Source: a virus. From it: a stretch of 64,000 nucleotides of DNA. The notes beneath the pieces were generated by a model. The model was not told where the DNA came from. It worked only from the letters and a program-made list of their open reading frames with translations, and ran no database searches. Below are positions 7,825-17,538 of this stretch, piece by piece. How positions within the stretch are numbered: the first letter of the stretch is position 1; the number at the start of each line of letters is the position of its first letter. The stretch lies in IMG/VR virus record IMGVR_UViG_3300034072_000926, positions 291,621 to 355,620 of that record, one strand, 5' to 3'. Position numbers and translations under genes: made by a program.

Positions 7825-9026
7825 TAGTAACGATCTCCCTTGAAGCTGATTACGAGGTCTGCAATCGTCCCATCAGCTTGAGCTGGACCAACGATCTTAA
7901 TCTCTTGATTTGCGGGAACATCAATCTCCCCGATCACACTACTTACCATGGTTGCCGCACCTACGGTATTGATAGTCCAGATACCTACCTGCTGTCCATT
8001 GATCCAAACTGTGCAGGCAAAATCCTCAGTTGGATTCACTCCACAGGTGAACAAGCATCCATCGAAGTCAGCACTGAGCTTGTGAGCCCTTGGTGCCCTC
8101 CAGCGATAGATTGTCTCGCCATCAAGTGGCTGTCCATCAAAATAAGCACCATAGTCATAGGCAAACTGATCTTGAACTGTCGACGCAGGCTCACTTGCGC
8201 CGCTTTCTACCCACTGACCCCCGTCGGTGTCCTCATAGAACAGATAGAAACTCCCATCGGTCGTATTCCACCAACCGTCTCCCTCTTGCGGGGCGGGGCT
8301 TGTAGGGGGAGTCTCAGCAAAGGTAATCTTGTTACCGCTCTCAGGAATCACAACATTCGAGAATTCGATCTTACCAGTTGTCGCATTAACGGTTAGGAAC
8401 TTGCCGTTCGATCCCACGTAGGTATCTGGCGTATCAGTGAGGCTTAGGAAGTCCTGAACGCTAACTGGGACATTGGCAAATTCAACTCGACCTGAGATTG
8501 CATTGACTCGAAGAAACTTTCCATCATGACCAAAATACGAGTCAGGAGTGTCAGTGAGTTCAAGGAAGGAATAGTCTGTTTCTGAGATATCTTGGAAGAC
8601 TAGGCGGCTATTTGCTTCATCAACAACAGGGACTTTGCCATTCTGACCAACATAGGTCGACGGGGCATCAAGGAGATTTACGAAGCGATTAACACCGCCC
8701 GTGCCAGTAATGAGGATAGAGTCATTCTGTTCAAGAACCGCAACACCGTCGCCGCCGAGGATTCGTCTGAAGCTGTAGGTCAGTCCGTCACGTTCTTTAC
8801 GTGCGAAACTTCCTGCTCCTGCACCAATGTTCTGAATCTTGATGTCTAGGTTGACAGGAACATTGCTCACGTAGCTATTGTCTACCACGGTGCTGCTTCC
8901 ACTAAGGAAGTCACCTGTGCCAGGTTGAATCCTAACAGTGTCTGTGCCGCCCGTTCCAAAGGAGGAGCCGTCAAGATTACCAATGCTACGTCTAGAAGCG
9001 TTCCTAGACGGTTCCTTATAAGCCAT
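7824..9026 (-). CDS. tail fibre protein with LTDTP repeats
   Basis: A 400-residue structural protein. The middle carries three tandem copies of a roughly 40-residue repeat with the core FLSLTDTPDTYVGSNGKFL (others: FLELTDTPDSYFGHDGKFL, FVNLLDAPSTYVGQNGKVP), a module common in T4-like marine phage fibres. A following segment (EGDGWWNTTDGSFYLFYED) resembles a fibre-hinge motif, and the C-terminus is beta-rich. It begins the lower transcription unit of this block, behind an AATAAATA late box and a GGAGGG ribosome site. Confidence 0.85.
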   Translation of the reverse strand: MAYKEPSRNASRRSIGNLDGSSFGTGGTDTVRIQPGTGDFLSGSSTVVDNSYVSNVPVNLDIKIQNIGAGAGSFARKERDGLTYSFRRILGGDGVAVLEQNDSILITGTGGVNRFVNLLDAPSTYVGQNGKVPVVDEANSRLVFQDISETDYSFLELTDTPDSYFGHDGKFLRVNAISGRVEFANVPVSVQDFLSLTDTPDTYVGSNGKFLTVNATTGKIEFSNVVIPESGNKITFAETPPTSPAPQEGDGWWNTTDGSFYLFYEDTDGGQWVESGASEPASTVQDQFAYDYGAYFDGQPLDGETIYRWRAPRAHKLSADFDGCLFTCGVNPTEDFACTVWINGQQVGIWTINTVGAATMVSSVIGEIDVPANQEIKIVGPAQADGTIADLVISFKGDRY

Positions 9027-9050
9027 AGAAACCCTCCGATCTAACTTGAA

Positions 9051-9058
9051 TATTTATT
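9051..9058 (-). promoter_or_regulatory. T4-type late promoter box AATAAATA
   Basis: AATAAATA on the minus strand, 24 nt before ATG 9026. Confidence 0.65.
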
Positions 9059-9074
9059 GGGAGGGTAGGCTTTA

Positions 9075-10121
9075 TTAAACCGACTTAGCCTGCATTGTGA
9101 TATTCACAGGCTCACCAGGTGCGGGTTCTGCTAGAGTCTGGCTATTGTCAGTCTGCCAAACAACCGTTGTCTTGGTGTTTGCAACCGAGATCGAGAAGTT
9201 GCCAGTAATCGAGAGATCTGTTGAGTCCGTGACCTTGACTGTGAAGCTGTAAATGGTATCTTCGGTAACTTCAGCGAGTCGACCAGAGATAACACCAGTT
9301 GTCATATTGAGAACTGCACCACCCGGTAGAGCACCGGCGATGACTTCATACTTCACGATATTGTTGTCAGGATCTTCGGCAGTGATTGGGATACTGATAT
9401 CAGTATCTTCTGCGAATGCACCCAAGTTACCGGTCTGGGTCGTCCATGTGGGTGGATTGGTTCCTACGACAGGTGGCTCTTCGATGGTCTCAATCAGTGG
9501 GAAAACTGTGATATTGCGAAGACGACCATTGAAACAACGAATCTTCGAACCATTAAGACTACTCGTGCTAGTATAAGTCCAGTCTGCACCGAAACTCATG
9601 CCGTTTGAGGTGTTGTATGGCTGTGTTGCTGTTACATCAAATGCAGTAGTTCCATTCACATACCCGCGACAGCGAAGTTGGCCAGTCAGGACATAGAACA
9701 TGAAGCCAATGCGATACCAACGCTTGGTCATGTAGTTTGAGATTAGCGTCTGATTAAATTGGTAGCCGTTATTATCGTAGGAACATTGGAGTGTGACGTT
9801 GGTGGCCTCCTGCAGAATCAACCATTCGCCCCATCCCCCGCCAAAACCGTCGCCGTTAGTGGCAATAACCTTACCACTACCAGCTTCCATGAATACATCC
9901 ATTTCGACCGAATAAGGAGCAACAGTCTGTAAGAGATCCTGGTGACTATAACGAATTGTCTTTGTTCCATCGAACAACATATAGTCGTCAACAGTTGTTG
10001 GCTTTGGCGCACTAGCGATTGCAGTAAAACCAGACGAGGACAGATTGGTATTGCTGTTAGTCATACGAATTCGTTCGTTAGACCTGTTGTAAAGATCGTA
10101 TGGAACGAATTGAGGAATCAT
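9075..10121 (-). CDS. structural protein: lectin-like plus cadherin-like domain
   Basis: A 348-residue protein. Residues 30-215 form a LamG-like sandwich (FDGTKTIRYSHQDLL to LRNITVFPLI). After a Pro linker, residues 225-345 form a dystroglycan-type cadherin-like domain (PPTWTTQTGNLGAFAEDTDI, then GALPGGAVLNMTTGVISGRL). This domain is strikingly similar to the C-terminus of the plus-strand gene at 41869-42843, including the shared ending L-A-E-P-A-P-G-E-P-V. Such domains are common stalk units of phage adhesins. Confidence 0.8.
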   Translation of the reverse strand: MIPQFVPYDLYNRSNERIRMTNSNTNLSSSGFTAIASAPKPTTVDDYMLFDGTKTIRYSHQDLLQTVAPYSVEMDVFMEAGSGKVIATNGDGFGGGWGEWLILQEATNVTLQCSYDNNGYQFNQTLISNYMTKRWYRIGFMFYVLTGQLRCRGYVNGTTAFDVTATQPYNTSNGMSFGADWTYTSTSSLNGSKIRCFNGRLRNITVFPLIETIEEPPVVGTNPPTWTTQTGNLGAFAEDTDISIPITAEDPDNNIVKYEVIAGALPGGAVLNMTTGVISGRLAEVTEDTIYSFTVKVTDSTDLSITGNFSISVANTKTTVVWQTDNSQTLAEPAPGEPVNITMQAKSV

Positions 10122-10124
10122 CTG

Positions 10125-10847
10125 TTATTCTCCGGTGTCTTCTTCTGGTGTCCAGTCTGGATGCTCTGCAAGCCAATCTGGATCTTCGCTATTCTTGATA
10201 CCATCTTCGTCATCATCGCCCTCAGGGTCAAGTTCTGGTGGGTTAGGATCGAATATATTGATATTTACACACTTTGGTTCAGCGATCTGTCCACGGTCAG
10301 TTATCACAGTATAGGAGAATGCATCGTCCCCGATGAAATTGTAACCTGGAATGTATAGGATACTCTTGCGATCAGGAGTCAACATTGCCTCGCCATATAG
10401 AGGCTCGGTAAGGATAATAGGTTCACAGTTATAGGCAACCTTGGCCTGGCCAGGTGTCGTGTTCTTGGTCTTTGCACCTTGTTCGTTAGAGACCCTGACG
10501 AAATAGCTTTCGTCCATATTATAATAAAATTCCTGTTCTGCTACCACCTTAATGAAACCCTCAATAGGTTCCATGAATGTGATAATATGGTCTTCTACTT
10601 TATAGACTCGGGTCTCACCAAAATCCAAAGTTTGATTAACGACACGAAAACCATCCTGCCAGATCTCTACCCATTCAGGACTGCTAGGAATCCAGGGGAG
10701 TTCGATTTCGGTTGTTGGTCCATCTAGTGTCACGCTGAACACTTGCGCATTACGCTTCAAATCTTGATCGGTGATCATTTCCACCTTCAAGGTTTTAACA
10801 TCCACAAATGGCTGAACAAAGCGACAATTAACCTGCGATGCTTGCAT
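10125..10847 (-). CDS. structural protein with cadherin-like and calcium-binding-like C-terminus
   Basis: A 240-residue protein. I chose the ATG at 10847, which overlaps the upstream TAA stop and has GGAGGT 5 nt before it; a start 7 codons earlier lacks this. Residues 120-205 resemble a bacterial cadherin-like domain (GDDAFSYTVITDRG). The C-terminal DPEGDDDEDGIKNSEDPDW is a thrombospondin type-3-like Asp-rich calcium motif. Probably part of the fibre assembly with its neighbours. Confidence 0.78.
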   Translation of the reverse strand: MQASQVNCRFVQPFVDVKTLKVEMITDQDLKRNAQVFSVTLDGPTTEIELPWIPSSPEWVEIWQDGFRVVNQTLDFGETRVYKVEDHIITFMEPIEGFIKVVAEQEFYYNMDESYFVRVSNEQGAKTKNTTPGQAKVAYNCEPIILTEPLYGEAMLTPDRKSILYIPGYNFIGDDAFSYTVITDRGQIAEPKCVNINIFDPNPPELDPEGDDDEDGIKNSEDPDWLAEHPDWTPEEDTGE

Positions 10848-13800
10848 TAGCCACCTCCAATTAGCCAAGCCACAACAGTGAATCCTGCATTCTTGACCTC
10901 ACAAACAAGTCCAGTGTCGCGCTTAACAATGAAGCTGAACGAACCCTCCGGCTGCTGATAAACCTCATATGGCTTATCCTGACTGTAAAGGATTGCTGCC
11001 TCTTCTGCTGCGTCTTCAGTTTCAAAACCACCAGCTGTTGACACGTTTGAACTTGCACTGTAGAGCTCAGGGGTTGCCTTTGCCTTCACTTCCTTAGATG
11101 CAACCGAAACTCCAGCATACATTACAGATGGGCTATAAACAGCCGCCACCGAAGCAGTAGGAACAGGTTTCGATTCAATGATCACTTCTATTTCGTTATC
11201 GACAGTATCGGCGGTTCCGAAGATATCCTGATATTCGAGATGCTTGTAGGAACGCACCCAGCCGGCATTATAGCCAAGATGTTGAGCAGCGAGTGGCTTG
11301 AACCAAATACTATCTGCTGTCCAATATGGATTCTCTTCGTTTACATACAACCATTCAGGCTCGTAGATACGATCAGATGGGTCATTGAGATATGCGTAGA
11401 ACGGAGTCACACGAGTAGGCAATACTGAAGCTTCAAAGTCGAAGACTGGAATGAAGATCTGATACGAAGCCGCCTTACCGAACGACATTTCGTGACTGTA
11501 GACTGGGATTACTTCAATATCAGTATTCTCAAAGTTCTGGAACCCATATACTGGATCCTTCTCGTCTTCACTAGCAATCAGCTTTTGATTCTCGAAGAGA
11601 TGCTTAGGAGACTTAGTCTGTGTCTCGATTGACCTGAAGGTAGAAAGCCTTGCAGTTCTTTTGGTCTGTGTATCAATAGACCTACTAGGACGCATCTTTT
11701 CAGTAGCGATGATTCGACCATCAGTGGCCGAGGTAGCACCAAACGCCAAAGTGCTAATCGCAGAGCGAATGTTAGCATAAATGATCGTGCGATCGACCTT
11801 AGCAATTGGAACAGAGGCGGTGTTATAGGCACCCTTCGATGCGTCCGCTTCTGCACGAGTTCCTATCATCAATAGTGGATTCTTAACAGGTCCAAATCCA
11901 GTTTGGTGACGAGAGAAGTAACCACCTGAAGAATTAGTCTCCTTCTGAGTCGTAACTAGAGGGATGATATTTCGTTCGGCCGATTCACTTGGATGCTCCC
12001 ATACCTGTAGCCAATCAGTGTCAACGGGATGAACATCAGACAACGGAGGCATGAATTGTCCAAGGGTAGGATCAATGTTTAGGAAGCCAAATTCATATTC
12101 CGTTTCACCGTCGGACAGAAGAGTCTTTGCCCACTGGGTTTCGAAGAAATTCTTAACATTGTATCGAGCCTGAACAGTATCACCATTCTTCACAGTTGGA
12201 CGCACTTCGAAAGGACCACCATTGACACTGAATGTCATACGTGGATGGAAGATTTCAATGGAATAGCCTTCAGTCAAGCCGAGGACTTCTGGGAACAAGT
12301 CACCGTCATATTCGAAGTCTGGAATACCATTGTGAACGATGCCGAAGTCCATTTCGTCGGGAACATCGTCAACATAAGAGAAGCTGCGAACAATGTAATT
12401 TGTTCCAATTCCGATCAGAACAGTGTCACGGCGGTCATACCAGACTCCGGATGCCCTAACGTGACGAATCGTAATCTCATCGCCTTCGGTCAATTCAACA
12501 GGGAAGCTGAGTTCTTCATCATTCCTTGTTACCTTGACATTCGTATAATTGGGGAGATCAAACGTATCAGTTGAATCGACCGTGATAGTGGAATAGGTTT
12601 CTAGATCACCAAAGTCCCTATAACGCTGTGTATCCTTGATAGTCTCAGCCGCAGTATTCACTACGAGAGCATATTGGGCATCAGCAAAACTCAGCATTCC
12701 GTAATAGCTATTCAGGCCGGTTGGGACATCGATCGTGATTGCCAAAACATCGCCAGCATTGACACGCGTCAAACCGTCGTGAGTAACCCCGTTGACAGTC
12801 ATAGAACCATGGCTAATAGCAATGGGTGCATTGTCCACTTCCTCAGGAACAACCACGTTAAAGACGGCCTGTGCAGTCATGAAGATATTTGGAATATCAA
12901 CATAACGGCTTACAAACTCGCCTGGGATTGCATTCACTTTCATGTCATAGGCAAAATAGCCGACGATCATGACAAGATTGGTACGTCCTTCAGTGGATCG
13001 ACCATACATTGCAATCTTAGAACCCGCGTTCACAATACCATCAGTGACCTTCAAGCCATTTAGCAACAATTGTGCATTTGGCGAGACATAGACTGGTAGG
13101 TTTTCACCAAGTGTCGAGACAGTGAATTCACCCGAACCTACATCGACTTCGGTCGGGGTATTCTTAGGTGTTGGATTGACATTATAGACTGGTGGATTCG
13201 CGGGGATGACCATTTCGTAATCATCGAAACGAGTCGACGAGAACAAATTATCCCCGCCTGGGACTGAGAAGGTCGAATCCCTAGAGAATGTCCTGTATGC
13301 TGGGTCTTCGTCAACACTTGTGAAGATTGCCGCATCATGAGAAGATGCAAAGGAAACTGAGAAGGAGTTCCTTCCCGCTCTTGCATACATTGGAATCCTG
13401 TCACCAGTGTCGATGGTCTTGACTAGATCAAAATTAGCATCATAGACCCTAATAGCCCATTCGGTAGGAACGGGAACGATATACTGGTTCTTGAACTTGG
13501 TTGGCCTCCCAACCATCTGAGCATGATAGAGGACTTCAATGCCAGTCGGAGTGGATTTGTAGACATTACCCTTGTTGGTTGTGAGAATGAAGCCATTACC
13601 AATAGCTTCGCCACCGTAGACAGTTTCATCTACGAGTGCGATCGTCCTACCAATTGCGTTGATGTCAGACATGATGTTCAGGAAGTTTACGCCACCGACG
13701 AATAGCGTCACGGTATCAGAGAAGATACATTTCGCATTGGTCATTACGGCTGTTCCGTTTGTCTTTCCATAACTCTTATCGATACGACAAATTACGCCAT

Positions 13801-14386
13801 TTTCCATAAGCCAGAACTGTTCCCAATTCTGCGATCCGTTATTCCACACGATGGTGCCATCTAGCGCACCATTAGGTTCTGATCCTTCACTGATCTGGTT
13901 ACCATTGAGTGCATAATAGTTAACCTTTTTAGTGCCATTGTAGAATGGACCTTCGAAGAACACCACGAGATCCTGATTAATCTGAGTGCTACCCCAGCTG
14001 GAAGAATTGATAGGAGTCTCGGTGCCGTTCGGGCTAACCATCTGGTGATAACCAGAGTTATTGGTTCGTGGCAAATCAGTTGGAAGGAAATTGATAAACC
14101 GACTCTTCAACGACAAGCGAGTATCGCCAGAATTGGCCACAACTGCAAAGCAAGACGGAGAATCATTATAGGTATAGTCAATGAATCGGTGACTCTTAGC
14201 AGCAGGAGCCACTACGTCGATCTGGATAGTATCACCGGAGACTAGATTGATTGGGCGAGCAGAAGTTGCTGTTCCGTTTACACGAACAGGAAATGAAGAC
14301 GCGACATCAATGACACAGGTTTCATCTGCGACAAACGAAGACGTTACTGTAGAATTGGGTGTTGCGATTGAAATGGAATTGAACAT
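10847..14386 (-). CDS. large beta-rich adhesin/tail fibre protein, 1179 aa
   Basis: The second longest visible structural gene... its 1179 residues are almost entirely beta strands and short turns rich in Thr, Ser, Val and Asn. Residues 400-780 contain several similar about 90-residue units with cores like INAGDVLAITIDVP-type strands and V-N-G-V-x-x-x-D-G-L, suggesting tandem Ig-like folds. A duplicated motif RSIDTQTK/RSIETQTK lies near residue 930. No catalytic motif was recognised. Its stop overlaps the next gene. A terminator for the gene upstream of it lies at 14407-14434, so it probably has its own start of transcription or depends on read-through. Confidence 0.82.
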   Translation of the reverse strand: MFNSISIATPNSTVTSSFVADETCVIDVASSFPVRVNGTATSARPINLVSGDTIQIDVVAPAAKSHRFIDYTYNDSPSCFAVVANSGDTRLSLKSRFINFLPTDLPRTNNSGYHQMVSPNGTETPINSSSWGSTQINQDLVVFFEGPFYNGTKKVNYYALNGNQISEGSEPNGALDGTIVWNNGSQNWEQFWLMENGVICRIDKSYGKTNGTAVMTNAKCIFSDTVTLFVGGVNFLNIMSDINAIGRTIALVDETVYGGEAIGNGFILTTNKGNVYKSTPTGIEVLYHAQMVGRPTKFKNQYIVPVPTEWAIRVYDANFDLVKTIDTGDRIPMYARAGRNSFSVSFASSHDAAIFTSVDEDPAYRTFSRDSTFSVPGGDNLFSSTRFDDYEMVIPANPPVYNVNPTPKNTPTEVDVGSGEFTVSTLGENLPVYVSPNAQLLLNGLKVTDGIVNAGSKIAMYGRSTEGRTNLVMIVGYFAYDMKVNAIPGEFVSRYVDIPNIFMTAQAVFNVVVPEEVDNAPIAISHGSMTVNGVTHDGLTRVNAGDVLAITIDVPTGLNSYYGMLSFADAQYALVVNTAAETIKDTQRYRDFGDLETYSTITVDSTDTFDLPNYTNVKVTRNDEELSFPVELTEGDEITIRHVRASGVWYDRRDTVLIGIGTNYIVRSFSYVDDVPDEMDFGIVHNGIPDFEYDGDLFPEVLGLTEGYSIEIFHPRMTFSVNGGPFEVRPTVKNGDTVQARYNVKNFFETQWAKTLLSDGETEYEFGFLNIDPTLGQFMPPLSDVHPVDTDWLQVWEHPSESAERNIIPLVTTQKETNSSGGYFSRHQTGFGPVKNPLLMIGTRAEADASKGAYNTASVPIAKVDRTIIYANIRSAISTLAFGATSATDGRIIATEKMRPSRSIDTQTKRTARLSTFRSIETQTKSPKHLFENQKLIASEDEKDPVYGFQNFENTDIEVIPVYSHEMSFGKAASYQIFIPVFDFEASVLPTRVTPFYAYLNDPSDRIYEPEWLYVNEENPYWTADSIWFKPLAAQHLGYNAGWVRSYKHLEYQDIFGTADTVDNEIEVIIESKPVPTASVAAVYSPSVMYAGVSVASKEVKAKATPELYSASSNVSTAGGFETEDAAEEAAILYSQDKPYEVYQQPEGSFSFIVKRDTGLVCEVKNAGFTVVAWLIGGG

Positions 14387-14406
14387 CTATATCACCCAAA
14401 GAAATA

Positions 14407-14434
14407 ATCTGGGGAGGATTAGCCCTCCCCAGAT
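14407..14434 (-). terminator. rho-independent terminator after the 14442-15749 gene
   Basis: An 11-bp perfect stem ATCTGGGGAGG/CCTCCCCAGAT with a 6-nt loop, followed on the minus strand by TATTTCTTT. It lies 8 bp beyond the stop of the gene at 14442. Confidence 0.8.
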
Positions 14435-14441
14435 ACTTAGC

Positions 14442-15749
14442 TTAGTCGATGCCGCCGCCCTGTTCCAGGATCATGACGCGCATACCGGTGTTAGCTGGAC
14501 CGTTTGCGTGAAGTGCCCTGTAGGTTCGAGCAGCCGATTCGCCGTAAACAGTTAGTTCAACCGAAGTATTCTGCGAGACAACGTCTGCTGAAGTGGTTGC
14601 CATCATGTCTAGTTCGTGCGGGTAACGATAGCGTGAGGAATTCAAACGGGATGGGAAAGTAATGATATATTTGCCATCTTCCGAAAGAGAAACCTGGTTC
14701 TCAATGTTCAGAATTGCTTCTGCGTCTTCTGAGTCTACTGAAGCGTCGATTCGCGAGCTTGGACGCATGATGTCCGATTCACGAACCACAAACCTCCAGA
14801 ACTTGTTACCGACTGCATTAACACAGAACACTGGTGCCTTACCGTCAATAACGGTTTCACCAGTGGTGCGATCAACTGGACGCTGAACTAGAACCCAATT
14901 GAAATACATCGAACCTTCCTGGGTGGTCGATTCTTCCCAAACACCAAGCCAGAAGCCGCGGTTAGTAATAACCAGGCGGTAGGACATTGGATATCCGAAT
15001 GGGTTAGCAGAACCAATACGCTTGGTGCGGTTGATGAAGCACTTTAGGACGTTATCCTTCGAGTTATCATCGGTAACAGTAGCACCGGTAATGGAAACAG
15101 TAGCATCAGGTACCCACCTGAGGTTTTCGTTATCCAGGAAGTCTTCCTGCATGTATCCGCCTGCATTAGGGTTTTCGTCACCAGCAACCCTATAACCAGT
15201 TACAATGCCCTTTGGAATGTAGGTGCCATCCTCTTCAAGACCTTCGTTAGCCTCGTAACCAGCAATGGTTGCACCCTTAGAAACAGTAGGCGAGGGCTTT
15301 GTTGTTGGATCGGTTGATGGCTTAGTGATTGGATCCAACGTAGCGTTGGTCAACTTTGCACCGGTGGTTCCGATGACATCGACTGGCTTCCAACCTGCAC
15401 CCTTGGTAGGATCACCTGCAGCAAGTTCCTTATAGATAGGAAGCTTTTCAACATCATAAAGAGTTGTTGGCGAACCAGTGTGAATCAGAACCTGATGAGC
15501 ACCCTGAATATCAACACAAACTCGCCAAGGCTGCTTTGTTGTGATCGCGCTACCATTGAGAGGATCGACCGTTGGACCTGCTTCCATGATAACACAGAAG
15601 TTTTCACCGGCCGATGCCTTATTGAAAGTTGGTTGACCATTAGACTGGTCAACCAGTGTGAAACCATTTGCCAACATATCGACAATAACTTCTGCAGCTA
15701 GTTCAGCGCCAGTAGCATAACCGTGGCGCTCAATTACAAAACCTGCCAT
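14442..15749 (-). CDS. structural protein, paralog A
   Basis: A 435-residue protein closely related to the next gene upstream (15770-16771). Shared blocks include the N-terminus (GFVIERHGY, VDMLANGF), the middle (YRLVITNRGFWLGVWEE, WVLVQRPVDR, KAPVFCVNAVGNKFWRF) and the C-terminus (SRLNSSRYRYPHELDMM, MRVMILEQGGG). It differs by an insertion of about 90 residues containing a Thr/Pro/Lys-rich linker (DPITKPSTDPTTKPSPT). Function is unknown; its place among fibre genes, followed by a strong terminator, suggests an abundant virion protein. Confidence 0.82.
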   Translation of the reverse strand: MAGFVIERHGYATGAELAAEVIVDMLANGFTLVDQSNGQPTFNKASAGENFCVIMEAGPTVDPLNGSAITTKQPWRVCVDIQGAHQVLIHTGSPTTLYDVEKLPIYKELAAGDPTKGAGWKPVDVIGTTGAKLTNATLDPITKPSTDPTTKPSPTVSKGATIAGYEANEGLEEDGTYIPKGIVTGYRVAGDENPNAGGYMQEDFLDNENLRWVPDATVSITGATVTDDNSKDNVLKCFINRTKRIGSANPFGYPMSYRLVITNRGFWLGVWEESTTQEGSMYFNWVLVQRPVDRTTGETVIDGKAPVFCVNAVGNKFWRFVVRESDIMRPSSRIDASVDSEDAEAILNIENQVSLSEDGKYIITFPSRLNSSRYRYPHELDMMATTSADVVSQNTSVELTVYGESAARTYRALHANGPANTGMRVMILEQGGGID

Positions 15750-15769
15750 TTTATTCTCCTATTGAGCTA

Positions 15770-16771
15770 TTAGATGCCACCGCCGGACTTGAGGATAAGA
15801 ACCCTCATGCCGATGTTATTGCCACCGTTTGCGTGAAGTGCCATATAGACACGATCTGAAGTCTCACCGTAGAAACGAAGTGGAACGTCACTATACTGAG
15901 AAACAACGTCTGCCGAAGTGATACCCATGATATCTAGTTCGTGTGGGTAACGATAGCGAGAAGTGTTCAGACGACTTGGGAAAGTAACGATGTATTTTCC
16001 ATCCTCAGACAGAGACACCTGGTTCTTCGTATTGATCACCTGTTCCGAGTCATTGGTGTTAGAGTCAGCGGGACGACGCTTACCTGGACGAGTAATGTCC
16101 GATTCACGAACAGTGAACTGCCAATACTTGTTACCAACAGCGTTGACGCAGAATACAGGAGCCTTACCAGTGGACAAAACAGTTCCAGTGATACGGTCAA
16201 CTGGTCGCTGAACTAGCATCCAGTTGAAGTTGGTTGCGCTTTCAGTGGTGATTGCTTCTTCCCACACGCCAAGCCAGAAACCACGAGGAGTGATAACCAA
16301 ACGATAAGAAAGTGGATAGCTGGCACCCTTGTCCGCAACACGGGTAACACGGTTGATAAAACCTTTAGTAGCATCGTCGGCGGTTGGAGAGTAGACACCT
16401 TCGACGGTCAAACCGGTCGAACCAAGAGCATCACCAACACCTCCGATGATATCAGTAGCAACTGTAGCACTCGAACCGAGTTCAGTAGCAACCTTACCTT
16501 CATTAGTAAGCTGAGTTGGGGTAGCGACATATACCATCAAACGCTGTTCGTGCAATAGATCAAAAGTCACACGCCAAGGTTGAGTAGCGTTGAGTGGATC
16601 AACATTTGGACCTGCTTCGAGGGTTGCTCGAAATAGTTCAGTTCCGGTGGAAGGAATTTCGCCAGTGGGGAACTTCTTGACGAAGCCATTTGCAATCATA
16701 TCTGCGATCACTGCCCTAACGAGAGCGCCGGCGGTCGTATAACCGTTACGCTCGACAACAAAACCAGGCAT
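15770..16771 (-). CDS. structural protein, paralog B
   Basis: A 333-residue paralog of the downstream gene, without its central linker insertion. Conserved features are the N-terminal MPGFVVERNGY and helix ADMIANGF, the aromatic GFWLGVWEEA, and the C-terminal RYRYPHELDIMG. The two copies are separated by 20 bp. A late box and an AGGAGA-type ribosome site precede it, so both copies are probably made from one late transcript. Confidence 0.82.
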   Translation of the reverse strand: MPGFVVERNGYTTAGALVRAVIADMIANGFVKKFPTGEIPSTGTELFRATLEAGPNVDPLNATQPWRVTFDLLHEQRLMVYVATPTQLTNEGKVATELGSSATVATDIIGGVGDALGSTGLTVEGVYSPTADDATKGFINRVTRVADKGASYPLSYRLVITPRGFWLGVWEEAITTESATNFNWMLVQRPVDRITGTVLSTGKAPVFCVNAVGNKYWQFTVRESDITRPGKRRPADSNTNDSEQVINTKNQVSLSEDGKYIVTFPSRLNTSRYRYPHELDIMGITSADVVSQYSDVPLRFYGETSDRVYMALHANGGNNIGMRVLILKSGGGI

Positions 16772-16801
16772 CTCTTTCTCCTTTATAGGAATTTCGTAAC
16801 C

Positions 16802-16809
16802 TATTTACC
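16802..16809 (-). promoter_or_regulatory. late-type promoter box GGTAAATA
   Basis: GGTAAATA on the minus strand, 30 nt before ATG 16771. Confidence 0.5.
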
Positions 16810-16819
16810 GCTCTACCAT

Positions 16820-17527
16820 TTATGGTGTAACAGTATTTTCTTCCTCATCTTCGGCTGCTGTCTCTAGTGGAACATAGGTCAAAGTTAGAGTCACTGGACC
16901 TTCATCCTCTCCAACATTTGAAACTGTGAAGTAAATGTCATTCTTCGCAGGATCTTCGAAGTTAGCAAGAATAGAATAGTTGCGAGTGCGGAAGATAGTC
17001 CCATCGGCAAGTTTCTGGCTACCATCGTCGGTCAAATGATCCTCAGTAGCTAGGAATTCGTATGGATTTGGATCGTCCTTTGCAGCGGTGCTGAATGCCT
17101 TAACTCTTACTGGTCGGCTAACAGTAAGCCTTAGAACGATCACAGAAGTGCCTAGCGAAAGAGGAAATTCTACTTCGCTATCAACAGCAAGAGTTTCAAT
17201 AGTATGGATAACTACTGCTCGCCTCTGGACATCTCCAGGAGTGCCCGTGCCGTCATCGCCCCCGCCAAGCTTGAGCTCTTCCCAAGTTGCTGATTCAGTA
17301 ACATCTGGAGTCTCAGGAGTAATCTGAACCAGGGTTGTGACTTTCCAAATCTTTCCATCATCGACCGTAAGGCAAAGCGCACCTAGTTTAAGGTTCGAGA
17401 TTGGAATAGAATCTCGATCCGTAATATCATTACGAACTTGGAGACCACCTTTTAGGTAGATGTCCTCCATCATATAATAAGTCTGGCCATTTTTTGGAGC
17501 AATATTACTGGCTAGCTGAACTGCCAT
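16820..17527 (-). CDS. structural protein, 235 aa
   Basis: A beta-rich protein with an N-terminal segment typical of fibre-associated proteins (KNGQTYYMMEDIYLKGGLQV, then LGALCLTVDDGKIWKVT) and a C-terminal domain ending in acidic residues (ETAAEDEEENTVTP). I do not recognise a named family. It lies 11 bp downstream of the collagen-like fibre gene and is probably transcribed with it. Confidence 0.78.
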   Translation of the reverse strand: MAVQLASNIAPKNGQTYYMMEDIYLKGGLQVRNDITDRDSIPISNLKLGALCLTVDDGKIWKVTTLVQITPETPDVTESATWEELKLGGGDDGTGTPGDVQRRAVVIHTIETLAVDSEVEFPLSLGTSVIVLRLTVSRPVRVKAFSTAAKDDPNPYEFLATEDHLTDDGSQKLADGTIFRTRNYSILANFEDPAKNDIYFTVSNVGEDEGPVTLTLTYVPLETAAEDEEENTVTP

Positions 17528-17538
17528 AGCTGATCTCC

